Made by a program: the position numbers and the translations under genes. Shown piece after piece: positions 42,074 to 51,418 of a stretch of DNA of 64,000 bases (its first letter is position 1; every line of letters starts with the position of its first letter). Below the pieces are notes generated by a model. It did no database searches and was not told where the DNA came from. It saw nothing but the letters and a program-made list of their open reading frames with translations. This DNA comes from CAVSRC01 sp963743015 (GTDB taxonomy: Bacteria; Pseudomonadota; Alphaproteobacteria; Rhizobiales; Kaistiaceae), in contig CAVUOD010000005.1 in NCBI GenBank assembly GCA_963743015.1, positions 49,689-113,688 on the forward strand, written 5' to 3'.

Positions 42074-43188
42074 GTGCCGATGGGGGAAATCCGAACGCTC
42101 CGCAGCAGACAGCGGCGCCGTCCAGCATCACGCCGGAAGCGCCGCCGCCGAAGCCGCAAAAGCGCGGCAACATTCGCCGCTATCTCCTCATAGCGGCCGT
42201 GCCGGCGCTGCTGCTTCTGGTCGGCGGCTATTTCTGGCTGTCGAGCGGGCGCTATGTCTCGACCGACAACGCCTACGTCCAGCGTGATCGCGTGACTGTC
42301 TACTCCGACGTGTCGGGGCGGATCGTCGAGGTCGGCGCCAAGGAGAATCAGCCGGTCGCCGCTGGCGATCTCCTTTTCCGCATCGACCCGCAGCCCTTCC
42401 GCATCGCACTCGACCAGGCCAATGCGGCGCTTGCCACGGCGCGCCTTCAGGTCGCCCAGTATCGCGCCGCCTACCAGCAGGCTCTGGCCACGCTGAAGAC
42501 CGCCGAGGACAACAACGACTACCAGGCCAAGAGCCTCCAGCGTCAGAAGGACCTGCTGGCCAAAGGCGTTTCGACGCAGGCGAATTTCGATTCTGCTGAG
42601 AACGCCTCCCGCGCTGCCGAGCAGGCCCTTTCGCAGGCCAAGCAGAACGTCGCCGCGACGCTGTCGGCGCTCGGCGGCAACCCCGAAATCGAGACCGACA
42701 AGCACCCGCTTGTGCTGGCCGCATTGGCCAAGCGCGAGCAGGCCGCGCTCGACCTCAAGAATACCGAGGTGCGCGCCCCGGCTGCCGGCGTCGTTGCCCA
42801 GGCCGACCGCATGCTGGTCGGCCAGTATGTCACGCCGTCGGTTGCCGTGATGAGCCTGGTCGAGACCGGTACGACGTGGATCCAGGCAAACTTTAAGGAA
42901 ACCGAGCTGACCGACATGCGCGCTGGCCAGAAGGCAACGATCGAAATCGACGCCTATCCCGGCCGCACCTTCGACGCCACGGTTGCCAGCATCGGCGCCG
43001 GTACCGGCTCGGAGTTCTCGCTGCTTCCGGCGCAGAACGCCACCGGCAACTGGGTCAAGGTCGTCCAGCGCGTGCCCGTGCGCATCCGTCTCGACAACCC
43101 TGATCCCGGCGTGCCGCTGCGCATCGGCCTCAGCGCCTATGTCTCGGTCGACACCAAGAGCGCGCCAACCCACACGGCCGCGAATTAG
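42070..43188 (+). CDS. emrA: HlyD/EmrA-family membrane fusion protein
   Basis: A 372-residue periplasmic adaptor of a tripartite efflux pump. A proline-rich cytoplasmic lead is followed by one membrane anchor (YLLIAAVPALLLLVGGYFWL, residues about 38-57). Next come the lipoyl half-motif VSTDNAYVQRDRVTVYSDVSGRIVEV, a coiled-coil hairpin (RLQVAQYRAAYQQALATLKTAEDNNDYQAKSLQRQKDLL...), and the second lipoyl half LKNTEVRAPAAGVVAQ. It ends with a beta-barrel region. It would link the EmrB-type pump encoded next to an outer-membrane channel that is not in the window. Confidence 0.92.
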   Translation: MSADGGNPNAPQQTAAPSSITPEAPPPKPQKRGNIRRYLLIAAVPALLLLVGGYFWLSSGRYVSTDNAYVQRDRVTVYSDVSGRIVEVGAKENQPVAAGDLLFRIDPQPFRIALDQANAALATARLQVAQYRAAYQQALATLKTAEDNNDYQAKSLQRQKDLLAKGVSTQANFDSAENASRAAEQALSQAKQNVAATLSALGGNPEIETDKHPLVLAALAKREQAALDLKNTEVRAPAAGVVAQADRMLVGQYVTPSVAVMSLVETGTTWIQANFKETELTDMRAGQKATIEIDAYPGRTFDATVASIGAGTGSEFSLLPAQNATGNWVKVVQRVPVRIRLDNPDPGVPLRIGLSAYVSVDTKSAPTHTAAN

Positions 43189-43211
43189 CCGCCGATATCC
43201 GAGCAGATGCG

Positions 43212-44789
43212 ATGAGCGGCACCGACGCGCACGGTCAGCCATTCAAGGAAGTGAAGCACCGCGGCCTGATCACCGCCTCGGTGATGATCGCCATGATCAT
43301 GGTGATTCTCGACATGACGATTGCCAATGTCGCCCTGCCTCACATGCAGGCGAGTCTCGGCGCCGATCAGTCGACCGTCACCTGGGTGCTGACCTCCTAC
43401 ATCGTCGCCCAGGCGATCGCCACGCCGATCACCGGCTGGCTGTCGGACAATATCGGCCGCAAGAGGCTGTTCACCGTCTGCGTCGCCGGCTTCATCGCCT
43501 CCTCGGCCCTGTGCGGCACCGCTCTCGGCCTGAACGAGATGGTCCTGTTCCGCATCATGCAGGGCGCCTTCGGCGCGGCGCTGGCGCCGCTGTCGCAGTC
43601 GGTCATCCTCGACATCAACCCGCGCGAGCGTCACGGCCAGGCGATGGCGGTGTGGGGCATGGGCATCATGATCGCGCCGATCATCGGCCCGGTCATCGGC
43701 GCCTACCTGACCGACAATTTCAACTGGCGCTGGGTGTTCTATATCAACGTGCCGGTCGGCCTTGCCGCGCTCACCGGGGTGGTGCTGTTCATGCCCGATA
43801 CGGTGCGCCGCTTCCGCAAGTTCGATTTCGTCGGTTTCGGCTTCCTCGCTCTGGCCATCGGCGCCCTGCAGATCATGCTCGACCGCGGCTCCGAGCTCGA
43901 CTGGTTCAACTCACCCGAAATCCTCATCGAACTGGGCCTGGCCATCGCCGGCGCGTGGATGTTCCTGGTCCACACCGTCACCCACCGTGAGCCGTTCCTC
44001 GACCGGCGCCTGTTTATTGACCGCAACTTCACTTCGGCGCTGATCCTGATCTTCATCGTCGGTATCGTGCTGCTCGCCACCATGGCGCTGCTGCCGCCCA
44101 TGCTGCAGAACCTGATGGGCTATCCGATCATCACCGTCGGACTGGTGCTGGCGCCGCGCGGCCTCGGCACGATGGCGGCGATGATGGTCGTCGGCCGGCT
44201 GGTCGGCAAGATCGACCCGCGCCTGCTGGTCGGCTTCGGCCTGTCGATGACCGCCTTCTCGCTCTATCAGATGACCGCGTTCGACATCGGCATGGACTAC
44301 TGGCCGTTGATCACCTCGGGCATCACCCAGGGCTTCGGCCTCGGCTTCGTCTTCGTGCCGCTGACGACGGTCGCCTTCCAGACGCTCGATCCGCACCTGA
44401 GGACCGAAGCGACCGGCCTGTTCAACCTCGTCCGCAACATCGGATCGGCGATCGGCATCTCGATCATGGCGGCGCTGCTGACCACCAATATGCAGATCAA
44501 CCACGCCGACCTCGTCGCCCAGATCAATCCGTTCAATCAGAACCTGTCGCTGTTGGGCCTGAACCCGGCATTGCTGGCGACGCCGGCCGGCGCCCAGACC
44601 GCGGCAATACTCGACGGTATGGTCACCCAACAGGCGTTGATGATCAGCTATCTCGACGACTTCAAGGCGATGTTCATCATCACCTTGTTCGCCCTGCCCC
44701 TGCTGCTCCTGCTGCGCTACAAGAAGCTCCCCCCGATGGCCGGCGCGGCGCGCAAGCAGGAAGAGCCGGCCATGGTTATGGCCGACTAG
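43212..44789 (+). CDS. emrB: EmrB/QacA-family drug exporter (DHA2 MFS)
   Basis: A 525-residue pump with about 14 membrane helices. DHA2 marks: MVILDMTIANVALPHMQASLGA in helix 1, TPITGWLSDNIGRKRLFTVCVAGF in loop 2-3, and motif C GPVIGAYLTDNFNWRWVFYINVP. Helix 13-14 region DDFKAMFIITLFALPLLLLL is followed by a basic tail. It is 23 bases after the membrane fusion gene and forms the MarR-EmrA-EmrB operon that exports hydrophobic toxins across both membranes. It ends 15 bases before the convergent sulfotransferase gene. Confidence 0.93.
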   Translation: MSGTDAHGQPFKEVKHRGLITASVMIAMIMVILDMTIANVALPHMQASLGADQSTVTWVLTSYIVAQAIATPITGWLSDNIGRKRLFTVCVAGFIASSALCGTALGLNEMVLFRIMQGAFGAALAPLSQSVILDINPRERHGQAMAVWGMGIMIAPIIGPVIGAYLTDNFNWRWVFYINVPVGLAALTGVVLFMPDTVRRFRKFDFVGFGFLALAIGALQIMLDRGSELDWFNSPEILIELGLAIAGAWMFLVHTVTHREPFLDRRLFIDRNFTSALILIFIVGIVLLATMALLPPMLQNLMGYPIITVGLVLAPRGLGTMAAMMVVGRLVGKIDPRLLVGFGLSMTAFSLYQMTAFDIGMDYWPLITSGITQGFGLGFVFVPLTTVAFQTLDPHLRTEATGLFNLVRNIGSAIGISIMAALLTTNMQINHADLVAQINPFNQNLSLLGLNPALLATPAGAQTAAILDGMVTQQALMISYLDDFKAMFIITLFALPLLLLLRYKKLPPMAGAARKQEEPAMVMAD

Positions 44790-44804
44790 GCAGAGGCCTG
44801 TCGA

Positions 44805-46532
44805 TCAGGAGCGCGGCAACCCCGGCTTCAGGACGAGCGAGTCGGCAGGCTCTGCGTCATCGTAGCCAAAGAACCCGACCCATTTGGCCAGGGGCTTCGT
44901 CTCGGCGCTGTTGAAAAGCTGACGGTAGCTGCGCCAGGTGGACTGAACGCCCAGGGTCAGGCCTTTTCGGACCTTTTCGTAGCTCGGCGTTGTCGCATGC
45001 CGGTTCTGCGCCGTCTCGGCAAACGCCAGCACGGTCGGGTGCCATTCGACGCCGAGGAACTGCAGCACGCGCCGCAATTCGGATTCGAAATCGGTGACGA
45101 GCGTCTCGTAGCGCACGTAGCAGACGCGTTCGTCTTCCAGCTTGAATTGGGTGAACCAGCGCGAAAGGGCGAAGTCGTAGAGCTTGCAGGCGCCAGCCAG
45201 CGTGCGGAAATTCTCCATCGCATCATTCGGCAGGAAATTCGTCTTGAAGCAGCTGAGGACCACGTCGCGCGGGTCGCGGATCGAGAAGATGTATCGCCTG
45301 CCGGAGAAAAGCTTGGCCTGAAGCGGAGCATTTGCCGAATCCAGGGGCATTTTGTCGATGACGATGCCGGCCTGCCGCTTCACGCGATGCTCATCGATGC
45401 TCCTGTAATAGATCGCGCGGGCAGCCAGCCCCGCTTCCTGCGGATCGGCCTCGCGATTGTCGGATTCCAGATGGCCGAGCGCGGTGAAATAGGACGGCAG
45501 CTCTTCAAGCGTCTCGATGTCCGGGTGCGCCGAAAGGGCATTCTCGAGCAATGTCGTACCCGAGCGCGGGAAACCGACCATGCCGAAATAGTTGCGATTG
45601 GGGTCGTCGGGCAGCGGTCCGTCGAGAAGCCGGTCGCTGTCGGCAACCCGTTTTACATATCGTTGCGCATTCACGTTGGGCTGGACCACGCCCGGCCGGG
45701 CGAAACGCCGCTCCTCGTTCATGCGCACATAGAAGCGGTAGGCCTCGTCATACTTGCCGAGCGCTTCGGCGGCCTCGGCGCGCACCATCTCGATGAAGGC
45801 CTGGATGAAGTTGTCCGGCGCCCGCCCGCCCTGATTGCCGAGGATCGCCAGCGTGGCGCCGGGCTGTCCTTCCGCCAGCTGAACGACGGCGGTGAAGATC
45901 GCCTGGATGGCCGGAAAGCACCCGGCCGTCTTCAGCGTCGCGACGCCCTTCTTGATCAGGGCGGTCTGGTTCGATTGCTTGAGCAGATTGAAAAGCCTGA
46001 ACGCCGTCCCCTCGTTGGGCGCCATCATCACCGCCCGCACGGACCAGGGAAGCGCGGCGCGCCAGCCGCCGGTCTTCTCGGCCAGTTCGATGGCGGCGTT
46101 GAGGTGCCCGACCTGGCCGTCGCGCAGGAACGCATCGGCTTCCAGTCGGAGCTGGCCGGCCAGATCGTGGTCCAGGCGGAGCTGCATGCGCCGTTCGCTC
46201 AAATCGTCGGCAGCATCGAACGGCACGGCCAGGACCTCGCGCGCCCATGCCGTCTCGTCGTTATCCAGGAAGAAATCGAAGGTCCGCGACCGGACGGCGC
46301 CGCGATCCGACAGCGTGACGGCGGTCTTCCACAGAGCACGCGGCAGGATGCCCAAAGAGAGCAACTGGCAGAGACCGCCGATCCGCAGGATCTCGTCCTT
46401 GCTGTCGGCCAGGGTCTGGTAATAGCCGGGCAGCGCGGCATAATTCGCCGGCAGCAGAGACAGCTGCCCGATCACCGCCTCTGCCGGCGCGCCATCAAGA
46501 TACCGGCCGGCCATCTCTGACTGTTCGGGCAA
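44805..46532 (-). CDS. Sulfotransferase with long helical (TPR-like) N-terminal region
   Basis: A 575-residue protein. Residues about 1-300 are helical and TPR-like (YYQTLADSKDEILRIGGLCQLL, AEAAEALGKYDEAYRFYVRMNEERR). The C-terminal half is a PAPS-dependent sulfotransferase: the 5'-phosphosulfate loop GFPRSGTTLLENAL near residue 320 and the 3'-phosphate motif IRDPRDVVLSCFKTNF near 430. The start may be TTG at 46532 or ATG at 46514. Family members sulfate tyrosines, sugars or lipids; the TPR part may bind a protein partner. It is alone on the minus strand, so no pathway can be assigned. Membrane segments and signal peptide are absent. Confidence 0.87.
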   Translation of the reverse strand: MPEQSEMAGRYLDGAPAEAVIGQLSLLPANYAALPGYYQTLADSKDEILRIGGLCQLLSLGILPRALWKTAVTLSDRGAVRSRTFDFFLDNDETAWAREVLAVPFDAADDLSERRMQLRLDHDLAGQLRLEADAFLRDGQVGHLNAAIELAEKTGGWRAALPWSVRAVMMAPNEGTAFRLFNLLKQSNQTALIKKGVATLKTAGCFPAIQAIFTAVVQLAEGQPGATLAILGNQGGRAPDNFIQAFIEMVRAEAAEALGKYDEAYRFYVRMNEERRFARPGVVQPNVNAQRYVKRVADSDRLLDGPLPDDPNRNYFGMVGFPRSGTTLLENALSAHPDIETLEELPSYFTALGHLESDNREADPQEAGLAARAIYYRSIDEHRVKRQAGIVIDKMPLDSANAPLQAKLFSGRRYIFSIRDPRDVVLSCFKTNFLPNDAMENFRTLAGACKLYDFALSRWFTQFKLEDERVCYVRYETLVTDFESELRRVLQFLGVEWHPTVLAFAETAQNRHATTPSYEKVRKGLTLGVQSTWRSYRQLFNSAETKPLAKWVGFFGYDDAEPADSLVLKPGLPRS

Positions 46533-46777
46533 ACCAACGACCTCTGGTCAACGCCATGTCCCGGCAGACAAGCCTGCTGATGTCGGCGCGGGCGGCAAAT
46601 CTGGAACATCCGATCCGCAACGAACGGCGGCAGCACATCCGGCCACGTTCGTTGCGTTCGCGTGGGTGTCTTAAGACCAGAAGAGGCAACGCCGCAAGAT
46701 GGCGGTCCGCGGGCGGCTCTTGTCACCCGTTCCGGCGCGCGACGCAAAAGCGGCCGACCTGACCTGGGACCGCCCGC

Positions 46778-49159
46778 CTACTCCCCGTAGGGGATCCAGA
46801 TATTCTTGACCTGGGTGGCATGGGCGAGCAGCTCGCGTCCACCACCTATGCCGGCGTCTTCCCAGTGCCGCGCCACCGTCTCGCACCAGGTCTGCTTGAG
46901 GTTGCCGGCCGAGGCCTTCTCCACGGCTTCCGCCCCGTCCTGATTGCCGAAATACCAGATCGCGTCAACCGCGTCGTGCTTGGCCAGTTCCAGCGCCAGA
47001 GCGCGCTTGTCGCCACTGACGATGTTGACCACGCCGCCCGGCACATCCGAGGTATCGAGCACTTGATAGAAATCGGTGACGATCAGCGCCTGCGTCTCCG
47101 ACGGCAGCATGACCACGGCATTGCCGGCGGCAATCGCAGCCCCCATCAGCGAGACGAAGGCGAGCAGGCCGGGCTCTTCCGGACAGGCGATGCCGACGAC
47201 GCCGAGCGGCTCGTTCATGGCCAGCGCCAGACCGCGGAATGGCGGGCGATGCACCGCGCCCTCGTGCTTGTCGGCCCAGGCGCCCCACTGGAACAGGCGA
47301 TGCACGGCAGCATCCACCTCGAGCCGCGTCTTGGCGCTCTTGACGCCGCGCAACAGCCGCAGCCGGTCTGCGAACTCGGCCGCCCGCGCATCGAGATTCT
47401 CGGCGATGTAATAGAGGATCTGCGCGCGATTGTGCTCCGAGGTTGCCGCCCATTTCGACTGCGCCTTGCGCGCCGCCTCGACCGCATTGCGGATGTCCTT
47501 GCGGTTGCCTTCGCCGACTTCGCCGACGAGCTTGCCGGCCGGCGATGCGACGCCGCGCGAATAGCCGCCGTCGGGCCGCGCCTGCTTGCCGCCGATATAC
47601 ATCTTGGCGGTGCGATCGATGCCGCCGCCGACCAATTGCAGCCCCATCTCGGGCTTGACCGGCGCCTTCTCGGCAAGCCGTTTCGCGCCCTTCATCCAGC
47701 GCGGCTTGGTGTAGGCGGCGACGCCTTCGCGCCCGCCCTCGCGGCCATAGCCCGATTCCTTGTAGCCGCCGAAACCGGCGGAGGCATCGAACAGGTTGGT
47801 CGAATTCACCCACACCACGCCGCATTTGAGCTTGGGCGCGATGTCGAGCGCCAGATTGATCGATTCCGACCAGACGCTGGCGGCCAGCCCGTATTCGGTG
47901 TTGTTGGCAAGCTGCACCGCCTCCTCCGGCGTGCGGAAGGTCATCTCGACCACGACGGGGCCGAAGATCTCCACCCGCGCCACGGTCGAGGCCGGCTCGA
48001 CATTGGTCATCAGGGTGGGCGGGAAATAGCAGCCGGTGGCGGGCAGCGGTGCGCTCCCCTGGAAGACCTCCGCCCCTTCATTGACGCCCTGCTCGACCAG
48101 CTGGCGAATGCGCTCGAGCTGGATCGGCGAGACGATGGCGCCGACGTCGATCGCCTTGTCGAGCGGCAGCCCGACGCGCAGCGTCTCCAGCCGCGCTTTC
48201 ACCTTGGCGACGAAGGCCTCGTGGATGCCCTCCTGCACCAGCAGGCGCGAGCCGGCACAGCACACCTGGCCCTGATTGAACCAGATGGCGTCGACCACGC
48301 CCTCTACCGCCGAATCGAGATCGGCATCGTCGAAGACGATGAACGGCGACTTGCCGCCGAGCTCCAGGGTCAGCGACTTGCCCGAACCGGCGGTGAGTTC
48401 GCGGATCCTGCGGCCAATCTCGGTCGAGCCGGTGAAGGCGATCTTGTCGACGTCCGGGTGCTTGACGAGCAGCTCGCCGGTGGCGCCGTCGCCGGTGAGC
48501 ACATTGACCACGCCCTTGGGCAGTCCGGCCATCTCGCAGATTTCGGCGAAGAGCAGCGCCGACAGCGGCGTGAACTTCGCCGGTTTGAGCACGCTGGTAT
48601 TGCCGAGCGCGATCGCCGGGGCGATCTTCCAGGCGGCCATCAGCAGCGGGAAGTTCCACGGGATGATCTGGCCGCAGACGCCGACGGGCATGCGGTCGGC
48701 AAGCTCCGAGTCCATCAGCTCGGCCCAGCCGGCATGATGGTAGAAGTGCCGCGCCACCAGCGGGATATCGATGTCGCGCGTCTCGCGGATCGGCTTGCCG
48801 TTGTCGATGGCTTCGAGCACGGCGAACAGGCGGCTGTGGCGCTGGATCAGCCGGGCGATGGCGTAAAGATACTTGGCCCGCTCGTGACCGGGCAGCCGCG
48901 CCCAGCCCGGCTGCGCCTTGCGCGCCGCCTTGACCGCTGCATCGACGTCCTGCTCGTTGCCGCGCGCGATCCGCATGATCACCGAATTGGTCGAGGGATC
49001 GCTGGTCTCGAGCCATTCGCCCGATTCCGGCTTCACCCAGGCGCCATTGATGAACAGCCCCGCGCCATCGCCGTGCTTGGCGATCCAGTCGCGTGCCTCC
49101 GTGTCGCTCTCGGGCGCCGGCCCGTAGTCCATTGTGTCGAGAATTTCAGCGACTGACAT
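46778..49159 (-). CDS. Two-domain aldehyde dehydrogenase of the ALDH16 family
   Basis: A 793-residue protein, about 1.6 times the normal ALDH length. The first 490 residues are a complete ALDH: FTGSTEIGRRIRELT, the catalytic glutamate in TLELGGKSPFIVF, and the cysteine in FNQGQVCCAGSRLL. The remaining 300 residues form a second, degenerate ALDH domain (GNAVVMLPSETQALIVTDFYQ) without a catalytic cysteine motif. This is the ALDH16 layout, in which the second domain is a structural pseudo-enzyme. GGGAG precedes the start. It is downstream of DeoC, whose product acetaldehyde is an obvious candidate substrate; this link is inference. Confidence 0.88.
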   Translation of the reverse strand: MSVAEILDTMDYGPAPESDTEARDWIAKHGDGAGLFINGAWVKPESGEWLETSDPSTNSVIMRIARGNEQDVDAAVKAARKAQPGWARLPGHERAKYLYAIARLIQRHSRLFAVLEAIDNGKPIRETRDIDIPLVARHFYHHAGWAELMDSELADRMPVGVCGQIIPWNFPLLMAAWKIAPAIALGNTSVLKPAKFTPLSALLFAEICEMAGLPKGVVNVLTGDGATGELLVKHPDVDKIAFTGSTEIGRRIRELTAGSGKSLTLELGGKSPFIVFDDADLDSAVEGVVDAIWFNQGQVCCAGSRLLVQEGIHEAFVAKVKARLETLRVGLPLDKAIDVGAIVSPIQLERIRQLVEQGVNEGAEVFQGSAPLPATGCYFPPTLMTNVEPASTVARVEIFGPVVVEMTFRTPEEAVQLANNTEYGLAASVWSESINLALDIAPKLKCGVVWVNSTNLFDASAGFGGYKESGYGREGGREGVAAYTKPRWMKGAKRLAEKAPVKPEMGLQLVGGGIDRTAKMYIGGKQARPDGGYSRGVASPAGKLVGEVGEGNRKDIRNAVEAARKAQSKWAATSEHNRAQILYYIAENLDARAAEFADRLRLLRGVKSAKTRLEVDAAVHRLFQWGAWADKHEGAVHRPPFRGLALAMNEPLGVVGIACPEEPGLLAFVSLMGAAIAAGNAVVMLPSETQALIVTDFYQVLDTSDVPGGVVNIVSGDKRALALELAKHDAVDAIWYFGNQDGAEAVEKASAGNLKQTWCETVARHWEDAGIGGGRELLAHATQVKNIWIPYGE

Positions 49160-49243
49160 GGCTTCGCTCCCTGGAGGCGGACTCGTCCCGCCGATTTGCC
49201 TCAGACTACCGCTTTGCGCGGCGGGCTAAAACCGCCAAGGACT

Positions 49244-49693
49244 CTACCCGCCCAGCCGCTTGAGCGCTTCCCCTATCCACTGGCGCAGGTTTTCGTCCGT
49301 TTCCGTCGTCAGCGCCGCTTCCAGGGGCCCACGCGCCGCCGCCCCGTGCGTCTCCAGAGCCAGCACCACCCAACGCCGGGTTCCGGTATCGGCATGGCCG
49401 AGCCCCTTGGCCAACTCCGGCAGCAGGGCGCCGTCCACCTGGCCGAGGATGGTCGCATAGGTCTCCTGCGCCCGACCGATGTCGGCCTGGGCGTCGCCAT
49501 CCCAGTCCGGTACCTCGGCGCGCTCGCGCGACAGCGCCGCGATCTCTTCGATGGCTTCGGCGACCTCGGCGCTACCGCACTGGCGGGCGACATCGGTCAA
49601 TCGCTCGGCCGGCGTCGCGTCCCAGGGCGACAGCCCGTCGCGCGCTGCGATCAACAGGCATCGAACATGCGATACCGGAGCGTCCTCCGCCAT
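49244..49693 (-). CDS. HEAT-repeat-like protein
   Basis: A 149-residue helical protein beginning MAEDAPVSHVRCLLIAARD; its ATG shares one base with the deoC stop (TGATG), so translation is coupled. Helical repeats are visible, the last as GLGHADTGTRRWVVLALETHGAAARGPLEAALTTETDENLRQWIGEALKRL, resembling a PBS/HEAT repeat. No catalytic motif is present. It lies between deoC and ALDH16 in the same operon and may be a scaffold or assembly factor for one of them, but nothing in the sequence proves this. Confidence 0.8.
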   Translation of the reverse strand: MAEDAPVSHVRCLLIAARDGLSPWDATPAERLTDVARQCGSAEVAEAIEEIAALSRERAEVPDWDGDAQADIGRAQETYATILGQVDGALLPELAKGLGHADTGTRRWVVLALETHGAAARGPLEAALTTETDENLRQWIGEALKRLGG

Positions 49694-50713
49694 CACGCCA
49701 GCGCGTGATGCTCGAAGGAGGCGTAGCGCCCGGTGACATAATATTCGAGCTGGCGCTCGATATCGGACAGAAGAGACGAGGCGCCGATGCGGAAGAGGCC
49801 CGGCTGCAGCCAGTCGTTGCCGAGCTCCTCCTTCATCACGAACTGGAAGCTCATGGCGTCCTTGGCGGTGGAAATGCCGCCGGCCGGCTTGAAGCCGACG
49901 ATGTTGCCGGTCATCTCGCGATAGGCGCGGATGGCCCGCACCATCACCAGCGCCACCGGAAGCGTGGCGTTGACGCCCTCCTTGCCGGTCGAGGTCTTGA
50001 TGAAATCGGCGCCGGCCATCATCGCCACCAGCGAGGCGCGGCCGACATTGCGCAAGCGTCTTGAGGTCGCCGGTGCCCAGAATCGTCTTCATATGCGCCG
50101 GCCCGCAGGCCTCCTTGAAGGCCTTCACCTCGTCATAGAGCGCCTGCCAGTTGCCCTTGAGCACATGTTCGCGGGTAATCACGATGTCGATCTCGTCGGC
50201 GCCGTCGGCGACCGACGCCCTGATCTCCTGAAGTCGCGTCTCGAATGGCGCCAGGCCTGCCGGAAACGCCGTCGACACGGCCGCGACCGGAATGCCGGAG
50301 CCGTCAAGCGCCGCCTTCGCCGTCGCGACGAAGCGGTGATAGACGCAGACCGCGCCGGTGGTGATCCGCCGGTCGGCGAGACCCAGGCCGTCCTTGATAT
50401 CGGCGCGCAGCGGATTGCGTGCCTTGGCGCACAGCCGGCGCACCCGCCCTTCCGTGTCGTCGCCGGAGAGCGTCGTGAGGTCGATGCACTCCAGCGCCTT
50501 CACCAGCCAGGCCGCCTGATAAGCCTTCTTCACCGTGCGCCGCGTCGGCAGCGTCGCCGCCCGGCGCTCCACCGCCGACAGGTTGACGCGCACGCCGACC
50601 ACCGGCTCCGGATCGAACGGGATGCCGGGATTATGGGGCTCACCCGGCGCGTTCCTCAGGTGGTGGATCGCGGCGGATTCACGAGACGAAACAGGATTTG
50701 ACACGGGCCGCAC
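49693..50713 (-). pseudogene. deoC: Deoxyribose-phosphate aldolase DeoC, frameshifted
   Basis: This enzyme splits 2-deoxyribose 5-phosphate to glyceraldehyde 3-phosphate and acetaldehyde in nucleoside breakdown. The first frame starts at the GTG at 50713 (GAGAGA upstream) and carries CIDLTTLSGDDTEGRVRRLCAKA, VAAVSTAFPAGL and DEIDIVITREHVLKG. The second carries RNVGRASLVAMMAGADFIKTSTGKEGVNATLPV, with the Schiff-base lysine, and IVGFKPAGGISTAKDA. The two join when one base is dropped near 50051-50060, giving GDLKTLRNVGRAS, which fits the family. All catalytic residues are present, so sequencing error is quite possible. The protein is about 339 residues, the long form found in alphaproteobacteria. 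Confidence 0.87.
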
Positions 50714-50789
50714 TCTCTCTGTTGGCGAACAAATCTAGCCTATCGCCGCGCCAATCCGAAGACCTGCCGCACCATTGATGAAATCGAAC

Positions 50790-51254
50790 CTATTTGCCGA
50801 TGGCGGCAAAGTTGGCGTGGGCCGAAACCAGCCATTTTCCACCGACGCGCCGGAACACCGTCAGCCGCGGCGCCCTGGCCTGCATCGGCGCGCCGTCGAC
50901 CGTAGCGTCGATGGTCAGGACATAGCGGACGACCATCACGTCACCCTCGCCGGTCGCAACCAGCTCGCCGATCGGCGGTGGCGCGGCAATCTTCGGCAGA
51001 CCGCCGTCGAGATACTGCTCGCGGTCATAGGCAACGCCATTGTCGCGGACGAGCTGGAACTCCGGCGCGAGAAGCGCCGCCACACCGCTCTTGTCGCCGC
51101 TGGTCACTGCCGCGACCCATGCGGCGACCGCCTTGCTGCCCTCTTCCTGGAGCCCCGAACCAGCGGCACGGGCTTCTGCCGTGCCGAAGCCGAACGTGGC
51201 CAGCATTGCGAAGGCAGCGGCCAGGATCGTCAGCCTGCGTGTCAGTCGTGCCAT
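50790..51254 (-). CDS. Secreted SnoaL/DUF4440-like protein
   Basis: A 154-residue exported protein. GGGAGG precedes the ATG at 51254, and a signal peptide follows (MARLTRRLTILAAAFAMLATFGFG, cleavage near ARA-AG). The mature part has the cone-shaped NTF2-like fold pattern: GSKAVAAWVAAVTSGDKSGVAALLAPEFQLVRDNG, then strands GDVMVVRYVLTIDATVDG and LTVFRRVGGKWLVSAHANF. Such proteins bind small molecules or are ketosteroid-isomerase-like; no catalytic pair can be assigned. It is upstream of deoC on the same strand (76-base gap), possibly co-transcribed, and divergent from the GST gene. Confidence 0.8.
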   Translation of the reverse strand: MARLTRRLTILAAAFAMLATFGFGTAEARAAGSGLQEEGSKAVAAWVAAVTSGDKSGVAALLAPEFQLVRDNGVAYDREQYLDGGLPKIAAPPPIGELVATGEGDVMVVRYVLTIDATVDGAPMQARAPRLTVFRRVGGKWLVSAHANFAAIGK

Positions 51255-51418
51255 GAGAGCCTCCCTGTTCCATGCCGCTTGGAGCATGGTTTGCCTCACC
51301 CGCCGATTAAGAAAACCCGGCAAATTCGCCAAGTCCAGCCCGAGCGGAGCGCTCTTGCCGGCTCGCCTGCGGCGCCTTATGCCACGGGACCAATCCGCAC
51401 CCGATCGAGGAAACCGTC

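Noticed and set aside
46820..49156. Very long plus-strand frame opposite ALDH16
   Set aside because: Antisense shadow; the minus strand has a clear, complete ALDH with catalytic residues.
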